A DNA stretch of 64,000 nucleotides from LW23 sp041287705 (GTDB lineage: Bacteria > Verrucomicrobiota > Verrucomicrobiia > Methylacidiphilales > UBA1321), in assembly GCA_041287705.1 (NCBI GenBank), contig JBGGNE010000338.1:1-64000 (forward strand). Reading direction: 5' to 3'. A program made the position numbers and the translations under genes. The notes beneath the pieces were generated by a model. It saw only the letters and a list, made by a program, of their open reading frames with translations, was not told where the DNA came from and did no database searches. Positions 59,556 to 64,000 of this stretch are shown here, in pieces; within the stretch, counting starts at the first letter, position 1; the number at the start of each line of letters is the position of its first letter.

Positions 59556-61253
59556 TTATTTCAGATTGATCTTAAAGACAGCCGAGGCGGAAGCGCCCGT
59601 CGTTGGCCTGGCTGGTACGGTTGCAATGCTCAGAGCATTGGGTTCCTGCTTCCACTGAATCGTCTCGTTGCTGCCAAGCAACTCAATGGAGGTTATGCTC
59701 TTGTTATTTTCCAGCAGATTTGCGGCGGCTCCCAGGGACTTCAGTTCCAACGCTTTATCAGGCCATCCCAGTACAATAACATACAGCGTATTGCCGTCCT
59801 TGCCTGCGGTGTAGCGTACGTCTTGCGGAGTAAAAGGCTTGCCCTTGCCTTCGTTAAAGCCCTGGGCGCTGATCGGCGCGCCATCAGAAGCGGGGCCTTC
59901 GCCAAAGATCTTCCACGGGCGAGTGGCGAATATACTAGCTTTGTTCACATCCATCCATTCGGCGATACCGGTAAGGACGGCCTCTTCCTTCTCGTCAATA
60001 CTTCCGTCGCCACGCACCGGAATATTCAGCAGCAGGTTACCATTCTTGCTGACGATGTCCGCCAGCATATGAATAACAGTGTGGGTCTTCTTGTATCGAT
60101 TCTTGTCGTAAACGCTTCGATTGTAGTGCCAGTCCCCAATGCAGGTATCTGTCTGCCAGGCCAGAGGCAGGCCGGTTGCCGGTACACCTCGCTCGATATC
60201 CCAGACAAAGCATTGCTTCTGTCCCTCTGTTGGTATCTTACCGAACAGGACTCCGGCATTTCCTTTGGTCTGGAGGTTTGTGTTATAGAAATGTGCGGCA
60301 ATCTTTAGCCCCGCATCGCTGACAGGCCACAGAGGAAGCGCCGTGTCATCAAAGTAGACAAGCTGGGGGTGGTACCGGTTGATCAGATCCATGGTACGGT
60401 TGTAAAACTTTTCGCAGTAGGCCTGATCGGGCTGGCTGACGCCGTTGCCCCAGTTCCAGCGGGAATGCACTTTGCCTCCGTTCTGAAATTCTTTGCTAGG
60501 CTCATGCCGCTGCTCGTACAAATCCTGCGGATCCAGCCCATCCCACCAAAGTCCTTTGCCATCGGCTTTCGTCAGCTTGCCATCGTACGGCACGCCGGCC
60601 TGAGGGCCATTCTTGTCCGCACCCTTGGCCACCTCATACCAGCTCCACGCGTGCGCAGCGTGAACGCTTACGCCGAAGGGCAGCCTCTGGTCGCGGGCCG
60701 CCTTCGCCCAGCCGGCAATAAGATCTTTCTGCGGGCCAACCTTTGCCGTGTTCCACGGCTGATATTTGCTGTCCCAGAGATCGAGGTTGTCGTGGTGATT
60801 GGCCATCGCAAAGAAATATTGCGCTCCAGTCCGCTTATAGAGACTTACCAGCTTGTCGGGATCCCACTTCTCCGCCTTCCATTGATGGATAACGTCTTTA
60901 AACCCAAATGTGGATGGTGGGCCGTACTTCGCCATGTGCGCTTTATACTGGCCGCTGCCCTCAAGATACATGTTGCGCGCGTACCAGTCTCCCGCCTCCG
61001 GCTGGCACTGAGGACCCCAGTGCGCCCAGATGCCAAACTTGGCATCTCGAAACCAGTCCGGCACCTGGTATTGCTTCAACGAATCCCACGTGGGCAGGAA
61101 CTTGCCTTGCGCCACGGGCTCTGTTGCAGTGCTGACAATAACCTGGGGCGTCTCGGTCTCGGGGATGGAATCTGCCGCAACGGCAGCGATCGGCGAGAGA
61201 GCCAGCCCAAGGATGGCCAAACCCGGGAATAGCGAGCGCAATGTGGTTGTCAT
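59556..61253 (-). CDS. Secreted GH29 alpha-L-fucosidase
   Basis: A 565-residue exported fucosidase. The signal peptide (LFPGLAILGLALSPIAAVAA) is followed by the GH29 barrel: AKFGIWAHWGPQ, YFFAMANHHDNLDLWDS, FGVSVHAAHAW and LVYFDDTALPLWP, where Asp302 is the likely nucleophile. SKNGNLLLNIPVRGDGSID closes the barrel, and a beta domain ends the protein. Start ATG 61253 leaves 29 bases after the GH95 stop; a TTG at 61286 overlapping that stop is less likely. It is co-directional with and directly after the GH95 gene, so the two probably act together on fucosylated polymers. Confidence 0.92.
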   Translation of the reverse strand: MTTTLRSLFPGLAILGLALSPIAAVAADSIPETETPQVIVSTATEPVAQGKFLPTWDSLKQYQVPDWFRDAKFGIWAHWGPQCQPEAGDWYARNMYLEGSGQYKAHMAKYGPPSTFGFKDVIHQWKAEKWDPDKLVSLYKRTGAQYFFAMANHHDNLDLWDSKYQPWNTAKVGPQKDLIAGWAKAARDQRLPFGVSVHAAHAWSWYEVAKGADKNGPQAGVPYDGKLTKADGKGLWWDGLDPQDLYEQRHEPSKEFQNGGKVHSRWNWGNGVSQPDQAYCEKFYNRTMDLINRYHPQLVYFDDTALPLWPVSDAGLKIAAHFYNTNLQTKGNAGVLFGKIPTEGQKQCFVWDIERGVPATGLPLAWQTDTCIGDWHYNRSVYDKNRYKKTHTVIHMLADIVSKNGNLLLNIPVRGDGSIDEKEEAVLTGIAEWMDVNKASIFATRPWKIFGEGPASDGAPISAQGFNEGKGKPFTPQDVRYTAGKDGNTLYVIVLGWPDKALELKSLGAAANLLENNKSITSIELLGSNETIQWKQEPNALSIATVPARPTTGASASAVFKINLK

Positions 61254-61282
61254 TTTAATCACTTTCGATAGGGGAAGAATTC

Positions 61283-63742
61283 TCAAAGCCTGGTTAGATT
61301 CAAGGATCCATCCAGCCGCACGGAGCTTCCTTTGGGGATTTTCAGGTCTACCGTCTTGTTTCCCATGCGGACTTTGCAGATGGCGCCGGAAGGTGATGTC
61401 AGCGTTGCCGAGGCCAGCTTACCATCCTTCCAGGCGATGTCAGCCTGAACACCGCCACGAGCGCGAAGACCGGAGACTGAGCCTGTAGGCCAGGCACCGG
61501 GAAGAGCAGGCAGCAGGTCAATGATGTAGCGATCTTCGGTGAGCGCGGAGGGATCGCGGTAGAGCTCGTGGCTTTGCAGCAGCATCTCCGCGATTCCGGA
61601 GATGGCGCCGAAGTTTCCGTCGATCTGGAAGGGCGGGTGCGCGTCGAAGAGGTTCGGGTAGGTGCCACCGTCGGACATGACGACCTTGAGCTGCGTAGTG
61701 GGACGGAGTTGCTCGGTGAGAATCTTGAGCGCGTGATCGCCGTCGCGCAGACGCGCCCAGAAGTTGATTTTCCATGCCTTGCTCCAGCCTGTGCCGTCGT
61801 CGGTGCGCTGCTGCAGGGTAGTGCGACAGGCGGCGGCAAGCGCCGGAGTGCCCAGGGCGGTGATTTGCCGGCCGGGATGCAGACCGTAGAGGTGGGATAC
61901 GTGCCGGTGTTTCATGTCCCTTGAGTTCATGTCCCAGTCGCCGCCCCACTCCATCAGTTGGCCGGCCTTGCCGACCTGCGGCGGCCGGATGCGGTCGCGT
62001 GCCGCCTCCAGCTTGCGACGAAAGTCCGCGTCGATACCAAGTACACCGCAGGTAAGCGCGGTGTTGTCGAAGAGATCCCACACGATCGCCTTCTCCATTT
62101 CGGCCCCTTCGCAGACGCTCGACCTCATGCCGGAGTCCGTCCAGAAGAAGTTTTCCGGCGAGCTGGAGGGTGACGTAATCAGTTTTCCATCTGTGCCTTC
62201 CACCAGTTCGGCAAGCCAGAATTCGCAAGCGCCCTTCATAGTAGGGTAGACGTTGCGAAGGTACTCCTTGTCGCGCGTAAAGGCGTAGTGCTCCCACAGA
62301 TGCTGGCAAAGCCAGCCGTTGGAGCCAAACCACACTCCCCATGGCAGCTTGGCTCCCGGGCTCGTCCAACCCCACACGTTGCTCTTGGCGGCGGTAACCC
62401 AGCCGGGGGTGTCGGGCCCAAAGTAGGCGGTCGCCGTCTTTTTGCCGGGCTCCACCAGACTCTGGATGTGGCGCAGCATCGGCTGATGCATCTCGCTGAG
62501 TCCCGTAGGCTCGGCGGGCCAGTAGTTCATCTGAAAATTGATGTTGATGGTGTAGTCGCCGTTCCAGGGCGTGTTAAAGCCGTCCGCCCAGAGTCCCTGG
62601 AGATTGGCCGGGACGGGGCTGTCCGGGCGGCTGCAGGAGATGAGGAGATAGCGCCCGTACTGGAAGAAAAGCGCCGCCAATGCGGGATCCGCCTTGGGAT
62701 TGTCCCGAAAAGAGCGCAACCGCTGATCTGTAGGCTGGTGCGCGGCGTCGCCCGTTCCAGAGCCGAGATCCAGCGCAACGCGCTGAAAATAGCGCTGGAA
62801 ATCACGGATGTGCGTCGATCTGACTTCGTCATACGCCTTGGCGGATGCCGTTTTGAGTTGCGCCGCCGCTTCCGTGGGATCCGCGCCCTGGTATCCTTTG
62901 GAATAATCCATGACGTAGGACGTGGAAGCTGTCAGCCATAGCGTCGCTTCATCTGCGCCTTCCACAGTAAGTTTGCCGTTCTCTCCTCGCACCGTGCCTC
63001 CTTTGGTGACGACACGGGCGTATGCGGCGTAGCGGAGTTTGTCGCCCGCGGTAGTGCCAGTCATCACCACCGTGTCGGGAGCGACGAATTCCGTGTGTGC
63101 TTTGTCGTCGCGGGTAAGATTCATCTCAAAGCTGATACTGCCCGGCTTGTCAGCCGTCATGCGCTGCACCAGCGCCTTCTCCGGAGCGGTGCATAAGATC
63201 TCGCGACGGAAAGTGATATCACCCGCCTTAAACTCCACGTCCGCAACGGCCTGCGCGATATCAAGCCGGCGACGGTACTGTGTTACTCCGCCGGCGGGCA
63301 AACGGAAGGCAAACGAGAGGTCACCAAGTGTCTGATACTTGCTCACATCGTAGTTAGCCTTGCACGTCATGTTCTGGTTGCATTGCTTTTCCGCTTCGTC
63401 GAAGCGACCGTCGCGGATCAGCTTGCGGATATCTGCCAGGTGCGTGTGACCGTCGGGACGATCCGCGCCGGGATTCGGCCCGCCGGACCACACCGTTATA
63501 TCGTTAAGCTGAAGGCGCTCTTTGTCGGTGCCGCCGAAGACCATGGCTCCCAGGCGGCCGTTGCCGACGGGGAGAGCTTCAATCCAGAGATCGGCGGGTT
63601 TGCTGTACCAAAGGGTAGTGTTTGGCGAGGGCATCGTGTCGGCGGCGACGGCGCTGGTGTTGACGGGAATTTCGTTACAGGCAAACATGCATATGGTGGC
63701 CAGGCAGATTTGAGAGAATGTGGGTAAAATACGATTGATCAT
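61283..63742 (-). CDS. Secreted GH95 glycoside hydrolase (alpha-L-fucosidase/galactosidase)
   Basis: An 819-residue inverting enzyme of family GH95. An export signal (FSQICLATICMFAC, possibly lipoprotein-like) precedes the N-terminal beta domain with WIEALPVGNGRLGAMVFGG, the family's most typical stretch. The (alpha/alpha)6 barrel carries TININFQMNYWPAEP (the paired asparagines), ITSPSSSPEN (the general-acid glutamate) and PFQIDGNFG (the aspartate). Members cleave alpha-1,2-L-fucosyl or L-galactosyl ends. It is in one operon with GH29 and, probably, with the F5/8-type gene upstream. Confidence 0.94.
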   Translation of the reverse strand: MINRILPTFSQICLATICMFACNEIPVNTSAVAADTMPSPNTTLWYSKPADLWIEALPVGNGRLGAMVFGGTDKERLQLNDITVWSGGPNPGADRPDGHTHLADIRKLIRDGRFDEAEKQCNQNMTCKANYDVSKYQTLGDLSFAFRLPAGGVTQYRRRLDIAQAVADVEFKAGDITFRREILCTAPEKALVQRMTADKPGSISFEMNLTRDDKAHTEFVAPDTVVMTGTTAGDKLRYAAYARVVTKGGTVRGENGKLTVEGADEATLWLTASTSYVMDYSKGYQGADPTEAAAQLKTASAKAYDEVRSTHIRDFQRYFQRVALDLGSGTGDAAHQPTDQRLRSFRDNPKADPALAALFFQYGRYLLISCSRPDSPVPANLQGLWADGFNTPWNGDYTININFQMNYWPAEPTGLSEMHQPMLRHIQSLVEPGKKTATAYFGPDTPGWVTAAKSNVWGWTSPGAKLPWGVWFGSNGWLCQHLWEHYAFTRDKEYLRNVYPTMKGACEFWLAELVEGTDGKLITSPSSSPENFFWTDSGMRSSVCEGAEMEKAIVWDLFDNTALTCGVLGIDADFRRKLEAARDRIRPPQVGKAGQLMEWGGDWDMNSRDMKHRHVSHLYGLHPGRQITALGTPALAAACRTTLQQRTDDGTGWSKAWKINFWARLRDGDHALKILTEQLRPTTQLKVVMSDGGTYPNLFDAHPPFQIDGNFGAISGIAEMLLQSHELYRDPSALTEDRYIIDLLPALPGAWPTGSVSGLRARGGVQADIAWKDGKLASATLTSPSGAICKVRMGNKTVDLKIPKGSSVRLDGSLNLTRL

Positions 63743-63776
63743 GAGTAGAAATTCGTTGTCTTGCGACGTGCTGTGC

Positions 63777-64000
63777 CTATGGAGAGAGAATCTCTCCCTT
63801 CACCTCCACCTCGGAGAGTGCGGCGCGTTTGCCGTTGGCGAGACTGGGGAAGACGATGCGCAGGCATCGCCCGGTTGCCGCCGGCTCGACAGCCTTCAGT
63901 GTGCGAACTTTGTCCTTACCTGAGCCGTACGTTTCGTCGGCCACAAGCTTCCATCCGGTATCACTCTTATCCGATATTTCGACGCGATAGCGCCAGTTGC
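63777..64000 (-). CDS. C-terminal F5/8-type (discoidin-like) domain of a partial protein
   Basis: A frame entering from the right edge ends with TAG at 63777-63779, giving the last 73 residues of a protein. WRYRVEISDKSDTGWKLVAD, then TGRCLRIVFPSLANGKRAAL and SEVEVKGE are the last strands of an F5/8 type C (CBM32-like) domain. Such domains end many exported glycosidases. The rest, including the catalytic part if any, lies beyond the window. It is 34 bases upstream of the GH95 start on the same strand. Confidence 0.8.
   Translation of the reverse strand, partial: NWRYRVEISDKSDTGWKLVADETYGSGKDKVRTLKAVEPAATGRCLRIVFPSLANGKRAALSEVEVKGEILSP

Overview
The window looks like a chromosomal stretch of a Verrucomicrobiota bacterium, probably from the Opitutales/Opitutaceae side. 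The strongest taxonomic mark is two sets of the four prepilin-like proteins known as the Verru_Chthon cassette (proteins A, B, C and D). Other marks are the dense secreted and cytosolic glycoside hydrolases, the rhamnose and fucose enzymes, and start codons with almost no Shine-Dalgarno sequences. No rRNA, tRNA, CRISPR array or intact insertion sequence was seen.

Layout: (1) 0-2.8 kb is a rhamnose-related patch: L-rhamnose mutarotase, an AraC-type regulator and an AXE1-type deacetylase. (2) 3.1-5.5 kb holds a BON-domain secreted protein, an unrecognised protein and a methyltransferase. (3) 6.0-25.8 kb is a polysaccharide-use locus: clan-A glycosidase, LacI-type regulator, GH36-like enzyme, a giant GH2-like secreted protein, SGNH hydrolase, cassette protein A, GH29 fucosidase, a secreted carbohydrate-binding-like protein, then cassette proteins D, B and C. 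Four promoters here share one palindrome, CCTTA-N2-TAAGG, exactly 11 nt upstream of a TTG-type -35 box, so the region looks like one regulon that reunites a split cassette. (4) 25.9-35.8 kb is a tight three-gene operon. It encodes a ClpB-like AAA+ protein, a 2226-residue protein (zinc ribbons, pseudokinase, COG1112-type SF1 helicase and a C-terminal nuclease-like domain) and a coiled-coil protein. It resembles a Mokosh-type anti-phage system but differs in its parts, and is my best candidate for an undescribed system. (5) 35.9-37.6 kb holds a small orphan and a flavin amine oxidase. (6) 37.8-45.5 kb looks like an energy-stress block: PocR/AraC regulator, PAS histidine kinase, LuxR-type response regulator, universal stress protein plus a relic copy, RaiA/HPF-like protein, PEP carboxykinase and an AraC regulator.

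(7) 45.5-53.9 kb is a second cassette operon on the minus strand, in order D-B-C-A, followed by a secreted binding protein, a secreted clan-A glycosidase and another secreted binding protein. D-B-C-A matches gspH-I-J-K by N-terminal type and order, so the cassette may build a minor-pseudopilin tip serving secreted sugar-active proteins. A frameshifted relic of a further A-type gene lies just beyond. (8) 54.8-64 kb is a fucose locus: PhnB-like protein, KDG-type sugar kinase, transposase remnant, secreted SGNH hydrolase, phytanoyl-CoA-dioxygenase-like enzyme, GH29 and GH95 fucosidases and the end of an F5/8-type binding protein. A perfect 15-bp palindrome sits between the divergent SGNH and dioxygenase genes.

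All assignments come from reading the sequence and from memory of families; no database search was run.
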